The notes below the pieces were generated by a model that did no database searches, was not told the DNA's origin, and was given only the letters and a program-made list of their open reading frames with translations. The position numbers were made by a program, and so were the translations under genes. Positions 52,863-61,030 of a stretch of DNA of 64,000 nt are shown here, piece after piece. Source of the stretch: Adhaeribacter terrigena (GTDB taxonomy: Bacteria > Bacteroidota > Bacteroidia > Cytophagales > Hymenobacteraceae); contig NZ_JAEHFX010000010.1 in the NCBI RefSeq assembly GCF_016623615.1, positions 62,001 to 126,000 on the forward strand, read 5' to 3'. Each line of letters opens with the position of its first letter. Within the stretch, counting starts at the first letter, position 1.

Positions 52863-53771
52863 ATGAAAGAAACACTCCTTTACGACGTGATCATTACAGG
52901 CGGCAGCTATGCCGGGTTGGCTGCCGCCATGAGTTTAGGCCGCGCTTTGCGCCGGGTCCTGGTTATCGATTCCGGGCAACCATGCAACCGGTTCACGCCG
53001 CACTCCCATAATTTTTTAACCCAGGATGGCAAAGTGCCCGCCGAAATAGCTGCACTGGCCAGAGAACAGGTAGCCAATTATAAAACCGTAGAATTCCACG
53101 CTGGGCTGGCCGTTTCCGGAACTAAAAACGCTACCGGATTCGAGGTAAAAACCCAAACCGGCGAAACGTTTAACGCCAGAAAACTGATCTTCGCCACCGG
53201 TTTAAAAGATCTGCTGCCGGAAATAGACGGGTTTGCAGAATGCTGGGGGAAATCCGTAATTCACTGCCCTTACTGCCACGGTTATGAAGTCCGGAATGAA
53301 AAAACTGCCATGCTGGCCAACGGAGATCAGGCTATGCATTACGCCCAACTGCTTCGCAACTGGACAAAAGAACTGACCTTATTAACCAATGGAAAAGCGG
53401 ACCTGACCGAAGAGCAAAAAGCAAAGTTAAAGCGGAATCAGATAGAATTAATAGAAACCGAAATCCTGAACCTGGAACAGACAGACGGCCAGATCCAACG
53501 CGTAGTTTTCAAAGACCATTCCCGGTTGCCGGTAAAAGCCCTTTACCACCGCCCGGAATTTGAGCAGCATTGTAAAATTCCGCAGCAGCTGGGTTGTGAG
53601 CTTACCGAAGCTGGCTTTTTAAAAATTGACCCCATGCAGCGAACCACCGTGCCGGGCGTTTATGCCTGCGGCGATAATGCGACGATGAGGGCAGTTGCCA
53701 TGGCCGTGGGAACCGGAATGGCAACCGGCGCCATGGTGAACAACGATCTTTGCACCGAAGAATTTAACTGA
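52863..53771 (+). CDS. Thioredoxin reductase-like FAD/NAD(P) oxidoreductase
   Basis: 302 residues. FAD-binding GGSYAGLAAAMSLGRA (13-28), the ATG motif LIFATGLKDLLPEIDG, the redox-active pair C135-P-Y-C138 (IHCPYCHGYE) and the C-terminal VPGVYACGDNATM motif. Low-molecular-weight thioredoxin reductase fold; the true electron acceptor is uncertain. Length and cysteines are normal. Divergent from the Fur-family repressor with a shared operator-like palindrome. Confidence 0.88.
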   Translation: MKETLLYDVIITGGSYAGLAAAMSLGRALRRVLVIDSGQPCNRFTPHSHNFLTQDGKVPAEIAALAREQVANYKTVEFHAGLAVSGTKNATGFEVKTQTGETFNARKLIFATGLKDLLPEIDGFAECWGKSVIHCPYCHGYEVRNEKTAMLANGDQAMHYAQLLRNWTKELTLLTNGKADLTEEQKAKLKRNQIELIETEILNLEQTDGQIQRVVFKDHSRLPVKALYHRPEFEQHCKIPQQLGCELTEAGFLKIDPMQRTTVPGVYACGDNATMRAVAMAVGTGMATGAMVNNDLCTEEFN

Positions 53772-53857
53772 TCGGCACGTCATAATTTTGAACTTGAGAA
53801 AAAAAATTTTGGATCAACTCTCCGGTCAAACTATAAAGGCCCGGATTCCCGGAGTAA

Positions 53858-55231
53858 TCAGCTTAAATAAACTTCTTCAAACAACTCCGGAATGCGCACA
53901 TAATACCCTTTTTCGGTTTCCAGTTTGGCTCTGAACGCATCGGCGGCGGTTGGTTCTCCGTGCACGATGAAGGTTTTGCGCGGTTTTTCTTTTAGTTCAC
54001 TGAGCCAGTTCAGCAAATCATGCTGGTCGGCGTGGGCGGAAAGGCCATTTATTTGCGCGATATGGGCTTTTACCAGGTAATATTCGTTTTCAATTTTTAT
54101 ATCCGGCGCGCCTTCCAGCAATTGCCGGCCGCGCGTGCCCTCGGCCTGGTAACCAACCAGTAAAATGGTGCTGCGGTTATCGGGAAGGTAATGTTTCAGG
54201 TATTGCAAAACCCGCCCGCCGGTGGCCATGCCACTGCCGGCAATCACAATTTTCGGGTTCTTATCGGTTACCATTTTCATGCTGTCCTGGTAGCTTTCCA
54301 GCACCTTTATTTCGCGCAGCATTTCCGCCGCATCATGGCCCGAAAGTTTGTGCCAGTCGGGGTTTTGCGCAAAGACGGAAAGTACGTTCGTGCCCATCGG
54401 GCTGTCCATGTAAAGGGGTAAATCCGGGATCAGGTTTTTCTTGCGGAGTTGCCAGAACAAATACATCAGCATCTGGGTGCGCTCCACGGCAAAACTCGGA
54501 ATTATGACGGTACCTTTTCGCTTGGCGGCCGCCTGAAGCAATTCCAGTAATTGTTCTTCGGCATTTTCCGGGTGCAGGCGGTCGCCGTAGGTAGATTCGA
54601 TGAACAGGTAATCGGCGCGTTCGGGTTTTTCCGGCGGAAATAAAAGCACATCGTCGTCGCGGCCAATGTCGCCGCTGAAAACCAGAAGCTTCTCGCCCAA
54701 TTGCAACTCAATGAACGTAGCGCCGATAATGTGGCTGTTGTAGCGGAACCGTACTTTAATCTGGTCGGAAATTTCGTACCACTGATCCAGCACTTTTTCG
54801 GTGAAAAATGGTAGCGTTTCGGCCACGTCTTCCAGGTCGTAAAGCGGCACGGCGGGCTTGTGTTTCGAGAAACCTTTTTCGTTCGCGGCCTTCGCTTCTT
54901 CTTCCTGAATTTTACCGCTGTCTTCCAGAATAATTTTAGCGATCTGTAAGGTCAGCGAAACGCCCCAGATCGGGTTGGCAAAACCGGCTTTCACCAGTCT
55001 TGGCAAATACCCTACGTGGTCTAAATGGCCGTGCGTGAGCAATACCAGATCGATCGATTTCGGGTCAACAGGAAAGCGGTTCCAATTCAGTTCGCGGAGT
55101 TTTTTCAAGCCCTGGAACAAGCCACAATCAACCAGAATGGTTTTGCCAAAGGCTTTGATCAGATATTTGGAACCTGTAACGGTGCCGGCGGCGCCCAGGA
55201 ATTTTACAGAAATACGATCCGGATTTTTCAT
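53858..55231 (-). CDS. Metallo-beta-lactamase/beta-CASP ribonuclease-like protein
   Basis: 457 residues. MBL metal motif THGHLDHVGY (67-72 HGHLDH) with GTVTGSKYLI before it. Further motifs are GDIGRDDD, ESTYGDR, the beta-CASP segment IIPSFAVERTQMLMYLFW, SGMATGGRVLQYLKHYL, GLSAHADQHDLLNWL and IVHGEP. This is the family of RNase J/CPSF73-type nucleases, so an RNA substrate is likely. The start codon overlaps the P-type ATPase stop by four bases. A dispersed-repeat match lies in frame at 54791-54820. Confidence 0.9.
   Translation of the reverse strand: MKNPDRISVKFLGAAGTVTGSKYLIKAFGKTILVDCGLFQGLKKLRELNWNRFPVDPKSIDLVLLTHGHLDHVGYLPRLVKAGFANPIWGVSLTLQIAKIILEDSGKIQEEEAKAANEKGFSKHKPAVPLYDLEDVAETLPFFTEKVLDQWYEISDQIKVRFRYNSHIIGATFIELQLGEKLLVFSGDIGRDDDVLLFPPEKPERADYLFIESTYGDRLHPENAEEQLLELLQAAAKRKGTVIIPSFAVERTQMLMYLFWQLRKKNLIPDLPLYMDSPMGTNVLSVFAQNPDWHKLSGHDAAEMLREIKVLESYQDSMKMVTDKNPKIVIAGSGMATGGRVLQYLKHYLPDNRSTILLVGYQAEGTRGRQLLEGAPDIKIENEYYLVKAHIAQINGLSAHADQHDLLNWLSELKEKPRKTFIVHGEPTAADAFRAKLETEKGYYVRIPELFEEVYLS
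54791..54820 (+). repeat. Dispersed repeat match inside the beta-CASP gene
   Basis: CACTTTTTCGGTGAAAAAT then GGTAGCGTTTC. Aligned to the intergenic copy at 52269 it matches at about 24 of 29 positions with no gap. It encodes E-T-L-P-F-F-T-E-K-V in frame. Confidence 0.6.
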
Positions 55232-57885
55232 TGCTGAATGAGTTTAAATTTTTTGCTGATCTGAATAATAAACAGCGAAGTAAGTACGGCCGCCACCACG
55301 GCCAGCCAGTCGGTTACCAACATTTCCTGCATCCCCAGCGCCGCGCGTACCGGGCCAACTAAAGAAGACACGAATACGATCAGCGAACTGAAAAACAGCG
55401 CCAGCCATACAAATTTATTGCTTACAATTTCGGAACGGAAAAAGAAACGGTTACCGGCTCCCATGTTAAACACGTGCGTAAGCTGGCAGAAAATTAGCGA
55501 ATAGAACAGAATATTGTTGTAGCGCCCGGCGTGCCAGTCTTCATTCGGATGCAGTACGTAATGATTTAAATAAACGGCCCCGAGCGCGCAAAGCGAAATA
55601 ATCGCCGAATAAAAAATGATCGCGATCCAGCGTTGCCGGTCAATAATGGGTTCAGCCGCTTTGCGCGGCGGCTGATTCATAATCCCCGGATTGCCTTCGG
55701 TAGCGCCCAAAGCTAATGCCGGCAAAACATCGGTGATCAAATTAATGAACAGGATCTGCAGCGGCAGCAACTGGAACCCTAAATTCAGCACGGCCACCGT
55801 GGCGATCAGAAACAATTCACTCAGGTTACAGCTCAGCAAAAAGATCACAAATTTGCGAATGTTCTCAAAGATCACCCTCCCCTGCCGGATCGCCACCACA
55901 ATAGAAGTGAATTTATCGTCTTTCAGCACCATATCCGAAACATCCTGGGCCACCTGCGTGCCGCGCAACCCCATAGCTACGCCAATGTCGGCTTTTTTTA
56001 AAGCGGGCGCATCGTTCACGCCGTCGCCGGTCATGGCTACCACGTTGCCGTCTTCCTGCAGCAATTGCACCAGGTCGAGTTTATGCTGCGGATTTACGCG
56101 GGCAAAAACGTTGGCCCCGGCCAGGTAATGGCGGTTTTCCGGCGAAATTTCGGATGCAGGTTTCAGTTCGTTGCCGGTAACCGGCGGGTGGCCGTCAGGA
56201 GTATTAATGCCCAGTTCCAGCGCAATTTTATTGGCGGTTGCCGGGTGGTCGCCGGTGATCATAATTACCCGGATGCCGGCCGAAAGACATTCTTTAATAG
56301 CCGGCAACACCTCGGGCCGCGGCGGATCTACCATCCCGATCAAACCCGCAAAGATCAGGTTCTCGCTGAGTTTTTTGGGCATTTCGGGTACCGTTTTATA
56401 AGCCACCGCCAGCACCCGTAATCCCGAACCGGCCAGTACTTCGCTTTGCTCCAGCCACACTTTTTTAAGCTCCGGCGATAGCGTTTTTACTTCCCCGTGC
56501 TCCAGCAAACCGGTGCATTGATTCAGCAATTCTTCGGCGGCGCCTTTGGCAAAAACCATCAGTTCCGGCACTTGCCCGTGCAGCGTAGCCATCATTTTGG
56601 TTTCAGAAGAAAAGGGTTCTTCGGCTAGTTTAGGATGTTGCTGCCGCGCTACCACAATGTTGGTTCCGTAATTCCGGGCAAATTTGAGCAAAGCCACTTC
56701 TAATGGGTCACCAATTTCCTGCGCATCGGCCCCTTTTTCGGTAATTTCGGCGGTGTTGGTTAAAACCGAAGCGTATTTAATGAAGTTGAAATTCTCGTTC
56801 TCGGCGATCTGCGCGTTTTCAGAAATTTCCCAGGTGCCCGATGGCGTGGCCAGCAAAGTAACTTCGATCTTGTTTTGGGTAAGCGTGCCGGTTTTATCGG
56901 TGCATATCACGTTGGTGCCGCCCAGCGTTTCTACCGCCGAAAGCTTTTTCACGATCACGTTGTGCCTGGCCATTTGCAGCATGCCGCGCCCCAAAGCCAG
57001 CGTAGCCACAATGGGCAAGCCTTCGGGAATGGCGGCCACGGCCAGTGCAATTACCGTTTGCAACATGTGCGCCAGCGGTTGGCCGTTTATCAAGCCGGAA
57101 ACCAGAATTACAATAGCCAGCCCAATGGTAACCACGATAAGCTTCTTGCTGAATTCGGCGAGTTTTTTCTCCAAAGGTGTGGCCGATTGCTCCGCGTTCT
57201 GCACCAGGTTGGCAATGTGGCCGAGCTGGGTTTGCATGCCCGTATGCGAAACCAGTAAGTAAGTATTTCCGCGGGTAACGAAGGTGCCTTTAAACAAATA
57301 ATTCAGGCGGTCGCCGAGCGGTAAACCGGTTTGCAAAGCTGCTTCGTTTTTTTCTACCGGCACCGATTCTCCGGTTAAAGCCGCTTCTTCCACCTGCAAC
57401 TGCGAGGTTCTGAAAATGCGCCCGTCGGCCGGAACTACGTCGCCGGCCTCCAGGAAAACTACGTCGCCGGGCACGATCCGACTGGCTTCCAGTTCCTGTA
57501 ATTGACTATTGCGCAGAATTTTAGCCGGTACCGAAGCAATTTTCTTCAGCGCATCCATCGATCTTCCGGCCTGGAATTCCATGATAAAACCCACCGCCGT
57601 ATTGATCACGATCACGATGAGAATGGCCATGGCGTTCAGGTATTCCTGGAAGAAAAACGATATGCCCGCAGCCACCAAAAGCAAGTACACAATGGGGCTG
57701 TTGAGTTGATCTCCGATCAGGCGCCAAAGGCTGCGTTTCTCCGTTTCTGAAATTTCGTTGAAACCAAATTTTTCCAGGCGCGCCGCTGCTTCCGGGTCCG
57801 TTAGACCGGTTTTAAGGTTTGCCTGCAGTTTCTGAGCCGTTTCTTCTGCCGAATATGCACTCAGGTCGGTTTCAATCAATTCCAT
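55228..57885 (-). CDS. P-type cation ATPase (P2, Ca2+-type)
   Basis: Membrane ATP-driven cation pump, 885 residues. N-terminal actuator region, TGES (~171), phosphorylation site DKTGTLT (~330), TGDHP, hinge GDGVNDAPALKKADIG (~625) and ten TM helices with a C-terminal extension of four. LALAVAAIPEGLP in TM4 marks the P2 type, so Ca2+ or a similar ion is expected; Na/K or Mn cannot be excluded. Its start overlaps the upstream nuclease stop by 14 bases and its stop overlaps the beta-CASP start by four. A repeat match lies in frame at 56456-56490. Confidence 0.92.
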   Translation of the reverse strand: MELIETDLSAYSAEETAQKLQANLKTGLTDPEAAARLEKFGFNEISETEKRSLWRLIGDQLNSPIVYLLLVAAGISFFFQEYLNAMAILIVIVINTAVGFIMEFQAGRSMDALKKIASVPAKILRNSQLQELEASRIVPGDVVFLEAGDVVPADGRIFRTSQLQVEEAALTGESVPVEKNEAALQTGLPLGDRLNYLFKGTFVTRGNTYLLVSHTGMQTQLGHIANLVQNAEQSATPLEKKLAEFSKKLIVVTIGLAIVILVSGLINGQPLAHMLQTVIALAVAAIPEGLPIVATLALGRGMLQMARHNVIVKKLSAVETLGGTNVICTDKTGTLTQNKIEVTLLATPSGTWEISENAQIAENENFNFIKYASVLTNTAEITEKGADAQEIGDPLEVALLKFARNYGTNIVVARQQHPKLAEEPFSSETKMMATLHGQVPELMVFAKGAAEELLNQCTGLLEHGEVKTLSPELKKVWLEQSEVLAGSGLRVLAVAYKTVPEMPKKLSENLIFAGLIGMVDPPRPEVLPAIKECLSAGIRVIMITGDHPATANKIALELGINTPDGHPPVTGNELKPASEISPENRHYLAGANVFARVNPQHKLDLVQLLQEDGNVVAMTGDGVNDAPALKKADIGVAMGLRGTQVAQDVSDMVLKDDKFTSIVVAIRQGRVIFENIRKFVIFLLSCNLSELFLIATVAVLNLGFQLLPLQILFINLITDVLPALALGATEGNPGIMNQPPRKAAEPIIDRQRWIAIIFYSAIISLCALGAVYLNHYVLHPNEDWHAGRYNNILFYSLIFCQLTHVFNMGAGNRFFFRSEIVSNKFVWLALFFSSLIVFVSSLVGPVRAALGMQEMLVTDWLAVVAAVLTSLFIIQISKKFKLIQQ
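56456..56490 (+). repeat. Dispersed repeat match inside the P-type ATPase gene
   Basis: CACACTTTTTTAAGCTCCGG then CGATAGCGTTTTTAC. Both halves are identical to consensus at nearly the usual spacing. It encodes K-T-L-S-P-E-L-K-K-V in frame. Confidence 0.6.
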
Positions 57886-58744
57886 AAGTAAACAAGTGCT
57901 GACTGAGTTGTTCGGCTTCGCTTTTAACTTCCTGCAACCGGTTTCCTTTTATGCCAATCTGCTCCAGGTAAGCCGGGTGCCGGGCCAGTTCGTGACAAAG
58001 CACGATCCTGCGGTCTAAAAGCTGCTGCTTTTCGCTTTTGGTTAAGGTAGTAAGCACGGTAAGCGGGTAAAGGCCTTCCGATTCGATCAGATCCTGCAAA
58101 TTGCCTTTCCGCGGATAATTCCAGCCGACCAGTTTCAGGCCGATGCACTCGCTGTACTGAATGGCATCGGAAGTGAAGCGCGTATTGGTAACCACCCAGC
58201 CCTGGTGCAGTTTTTCTTTATGCTCCGCCAGTTCCTTCCAGGCCGCTTTAATGTCTTCGAACCGGGCCTGAATGTAAAGCGGAATTTTTACGTTATTCGT
58301 AGCTTCCGGGTGGTTGTGAAACTTACATTCCACCATAAAAATATCGTTCCCCCGGCCAGCCAAAACATCCACTTCATGATTCACGCACCGGCCTTTGATC
58401 GTTACCCCGACTTCCACCTTAAAACCCTGGTTCCGCAACACCTCGCCCACAAATTTTTCGAACGGATACCCCGAAGGCCCCAGCTCCATAATACCGGATT
58501 TCAACCGGTAACGCGCTGCCAAGGGCCGGGAGCTTCCGCGCAGGATCTTAAATGCCAGCTGGTAGATCTTTTTGGTAGGCATGCCCTCGTAAAGCTGCGG
58601 CAGAACCTGCCCCATGATCTTTTCTACGAGTTGTTCCGAAGCCCCGGCGCGTTTAAGCGAATGTTGCAGCTTCTCCGGAGAAAAGGGCTCAATTTCGCCG
58701 GTGGATTTGGTGATGTAAGGCAGCGGTAATTCTTGAGTAGCCAA
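57872..58744 (-). CDS. ATP-cone plus PD-(D/E)XK (Mrr-like) nuclease
   Basis: 290 residues. Residues about 8-92 are an ATP-cone (ITKSTGEIEPFSPEKLQHSL ... YRLKSGIMELG), a domain that binds ATP or dATP in ribonucleotide reductase and NrdR. Residues about 93-165 carry a restriction-endonuclease-like core: E101, D126 in NHEVDVLAG, E139-C-K141 in FMVECKFH, then a Gln-bearing helix (IPLYIQARFEDIKAAW). The rest is helical. The only start in frame is TTG at 58744, since a stop precedes it and no ATG is near. Its stop overlaps the P-type ATPase start by 14 bases. A nucleotide-gated nuclease is inferred. Confidence 0.85.
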   Translation of the reverse strand: MATQELPLPYITKSTGEIEPFSPEKLQHSLKRAGASEQLVEKIMGQVLPQLYEGMPTKKIYQLAFKILRGSSRPLAARYRLKSGIMELGPSGYPFEKFVGEVLRNQGFKVEVGVTIKGRCVNHEVDVLAGRGNDIFMVECKFHNHPEATNNVKIPLYIQARFEDIKAAWKELAEHKEKLHQGWVVTNTRFTSDAIQYSECIGLKLVGWNYPRKGNLQDLIESEGLYPLTVLTTLTKSEKQQLLDRRIVLCHELARHPAYLEQIGIKGNRLQEVKSEAEQLSQHLFTYGID

Positions 58745-58964
58745 ATCAGTTAATTTTAAACAGGAAGCGCTTCAGGCAAATATTAGAAATTTTGAATATG
58801 CAACAATAACGCATACCCCGAACTTAAACAACTACGAAATGCAGGCTAAAAAAGGTAATTGGTCAGTTTAAATGTCGGGAAGCAAATAAACATGAAATCA
58901 GAATTCCGGCAAATGCCATAACCCTGCAATTGAATACAAAAGCGATCACACGAAATAAAAATGC

Positions 58965-59200
58965 CAATCATTCCGGCTTCCAGTCCTTCCCAATTTCCGG
59001 CCATTGCTGATTTTCAATCATTCCGATCTTTCAATCATTCCGATCTTTCGGCCGTTCCGTTTTTTCGGCCATTTCGGATTTTCAATTATTCCTGATTCTC
59101 GCCAATTCCGGCTTCCAGCCATTCCGAATTTCCGGCCATTGCTGATTTTCAATCATTCGGATCTTTCAGCAATTCCAGGTTTTCGGCAATTCCGGATTCC
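58965..59200. repeat. 17-bp tandem repeat array, 14 units
   Basis: Units of 17 bp (two are 16) with consensus CRGCCATTCCGGATTTT; variants include CAATCATTCCGATCTTT and CGGCCATTGCTGATTTT. Units 1-4 recur as units 9-12, giving a higher-order period of 135 bp (58965 and 59100). No spacers, so not a CRISPR. The unit length is not a multiple of three, so it is not a coding repeat. Confidence 0.9.
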
Positions 59201-59433
59201 CGGTCATTCCGAGCGAAGCCGAGGAAACTAACGCGTACTCCTATGGAATTCGGGCGAAGCCATGAATTTCTATCGATCAGGTTTTACAGGCGCTTTCGTG
59301 CGGCTGCGGTACGCGTAAGTTCCCCCGACAAGCTCGGGATGACGCAACAAATCTAATAAATCCGTAGCCCCACCGTTTCCGATTAAACCACCATTTTCAA
59401 ACCCTGCCGGTTGATACCAAACCAATAGCCACC

Positions 59434-59464
59434 AAAAAACGCTATGCTCTCAGCCCCAAAAAGT
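59434..59464 (-). repeat. Dispersed repeat copy
   Basis: AAAAAACGCTATGCTCTCAGCCCCAAAAAGT. Confidence 0.7.
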
Positions 59465-59545
59465 CAATGGCAATCTTCAAAAACCAACCAAAAGCTTAAA
59501 ACCCCGAATCCGCGAAAGCCCTTCACCCTTTAAAAATTTGCGATC

Positions 59546-59575
59546 AAAAACGCTATCCTTTCAGCCTCAAAAAGT
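59546..59575 (-). repeat. Dispersed repeat copy
   Basis: AAAAACGCTATCCTTTCAGCCTCAAAAAGT, very close to the reverse consensus. Confidence 0.8.
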
Positions 59576-59850
59576 AACGGGTAATTTCTACAAAACACCT
59601 GGCAGAAACCTTGTCATGGAGCAAAAATATTCCCGGATGAAGAGTTAATTCCACAGGATATTTTTATAGCTATTGCTGTTTCGGACATCCCATTCCGCGT
59701 AAAAAAAAATGGAGAAACAGATGCCCCCGGCAGGCAACTTCCGGACAAAGCTGTCCGGCAGAGTAAGAGAAGCAACAGCAAAAAAAAAGCGGACAGGCTT
59801 TCAACCCATCCGCCTTAAAATCCTGCCCGGAAATTCAATCCGTGCAATCC

Positions 59851-59880
59851 AAAAAAACGCTAGGGTTTCAGCCCGAAAAA
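59851..59880 (-). repeat. Dispersed repeat copy next to the M50 protease stop
   Basis: AAAAAAACGCTAGGGTTTCAGCCCGAAAAA ends four bases before the stop codon at 59885. Confidence 0.75.
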
Positions 59881-59884
59881 CTGC

Positions 59885-61030
59885 TTACTCCACCACAAAT
59901 GGCGTGGGGCTGAAGCATAAAACAAAAAACAGCAAAGCCAGCCAGCCCAGCACTTTCCGGCCGGCAGATAAAGGTCTTTCATCGGGGCAAGGCGGGTGAT
60001 GCACGCCCAAGGCCCTGGATAAAATAAGCCCGAATACCAACCAGCCGTGATACCCTTCCGCATTCGGAAACACAAAACTGAACGCAAACTGAAAAACCAG
60101 CACCCCAAAAGCTAGGGTAAGCGCCTGCGAAAACCGGGGAACAATTTTCTGAAAAACCAGCGGCAAATAAAGAATATAGAGCAATCGCAGCGAATACGGG
60201 TCCGACCAGTCGGTTTGGGGCGTGATAATTCCCAGGCCGGCGTAACCAATAAAGAGCACAAAAATTACGGGTGCAACGCGGTTAAAACGTTCGTACCCCA
60301 GCAGACCATACAACACGTGCCCGCCATCGAGCTGCCCGACCGGCAACAAGTTCAGCGCCGTAAAAATAAGCGACAGGTAACCCGCCAGCAGAAAAGGATA
60401 ATGGATCAGTTCGTATTTCGGCGGCAATAAATTCGGGTCGGCTACAAAATTCTCAAAAAACAGGATAAGCAGGTTTTTGCCCAAATAAAGCTGTCCTTCC
60501 GAATTCTGATATACGTGCTGCGCATAATCTAGCCCGAATTGCTGGTATTCCGGGTGGATCCGGAAAATATATTCCGGATCGGGCAAATGCGTGTACCCGT
60601 AAAAAAGCAAAGGCAGTGCCACCGCCAGACCCGCCAGCGGCCCGGCCACGCCCACATCAAAGAATTCCTTCCGGGAGAAAATGCGGTCCTTGATCTTAAT
60701 GAACGCGCCCATGGTACCGATGCTGCTGGTAATAAAGAAAAACATCGGAATGTAATACGGCAGCGTAACCCGGATCTTGTAAAACCGCGCCGTAAAATAA
60801 TGCCCAAATTCATGCACCGTCAGCACCCCCAGAAACGACAACGAAAACATGAGCCCCAGTCGCCAGTCGGCAGCAGAAAAAGTGCCGGTTGAGATAAATC
60901 CTTCGCGGTTAAAAAAGAACAGTTTGCCAGTTGCCCACTCGCCGCCGGCCAGCGTGGTGGTGAACAACGTAAGCAAAAACAGGAAAAGGTGCAGGCTGTA
61001 TTGCCCGGCTTTCTTAAACGGCATCCGCAA
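59885..61030 (-). CDS. M50 site-2 protease family protein
   Basis: Intramembrane zinc metalloprotease, 381 residues, about eight TM helices. HEFGH (H73, E74, H77 in TVHEFGHYFTARF) and the C-terminal ligand NLLPVGQLDGGH (~225-236). The layout, with an FDVGVAGPLAGLAVALPLL segment, resembles EGY1-type plant/bacterial members and lacks a PDZ domain. The beginning MRMPFKK overlaps the HAD gene stop by up to 17 bases, so the two are cotranscribed. Substrate unknown. Confidence 0.88.
   Translation of the reverse strand: MRMPFKKAGQYSLHLFLFLLTLFTTTLAGGEWATGKLFFFNREGFISTGTFSAADWRLGLMFSLSFLGVLTVHEFGHYFTARFYKIRVTLPYYIPMFFFITSSIGTMGAFIKIKDRIFSRKEFFDVGVAGPLAGLAVALPLLFYGYTHLPDPEYIFRIHPEYQQFGLDYAQHVYQNSEGQLYLGKNLLILFFENFVADPNLLPPKYELIHYPFLLAGYLSLIFTALNLLPVGQLDGGHVLYGLLGYERFNRVAPVIFVLFIGYAGLGIITPQTDWSDPYSLRLLYILYLPLVFQKIVPRFSQALTLAFGVLVFQFAFSFVFPNAEGYHGWLVFGLILSRALGVHHPPCPDERPLSAGRKVLGWLALLFFVLCFSPTPFVVE

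Larger units (their letters stand above)
58745..59884. other. 1.1-kb non-coding island
   Basis: No convincing gene. It contains the 17-bp tandem repeat (58965-59200), CATTCCGAGCGAAGCCGAGGA and CAAGCTCGGGATGACG-type words common between genes in this phylum (59204-59345), and three dispersed-repeat copies. Open frames here are low-complexity translations of the repeats. Confidence 0.7.

Noticed and set aside
58965-59200. CRISPR array
   Set aside because: The 17-bp units are directly adjacent with no spacers, and no cas genes are in the window.
59004-59231. Phe/Ile-rich open frame over the tandem repeat
   Set aside because: It is a translation of the 17-bp repeat, drifts in frame, and ends in an HSERSRGN-type phrase that arises from a common intergenic repeat.
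59709-59999. 96-residue plus-strand open frame
   Set aside because: It overlaps the end of the M50 gene and a repeat copy, is low-complexity and basic, and lacks any domain.
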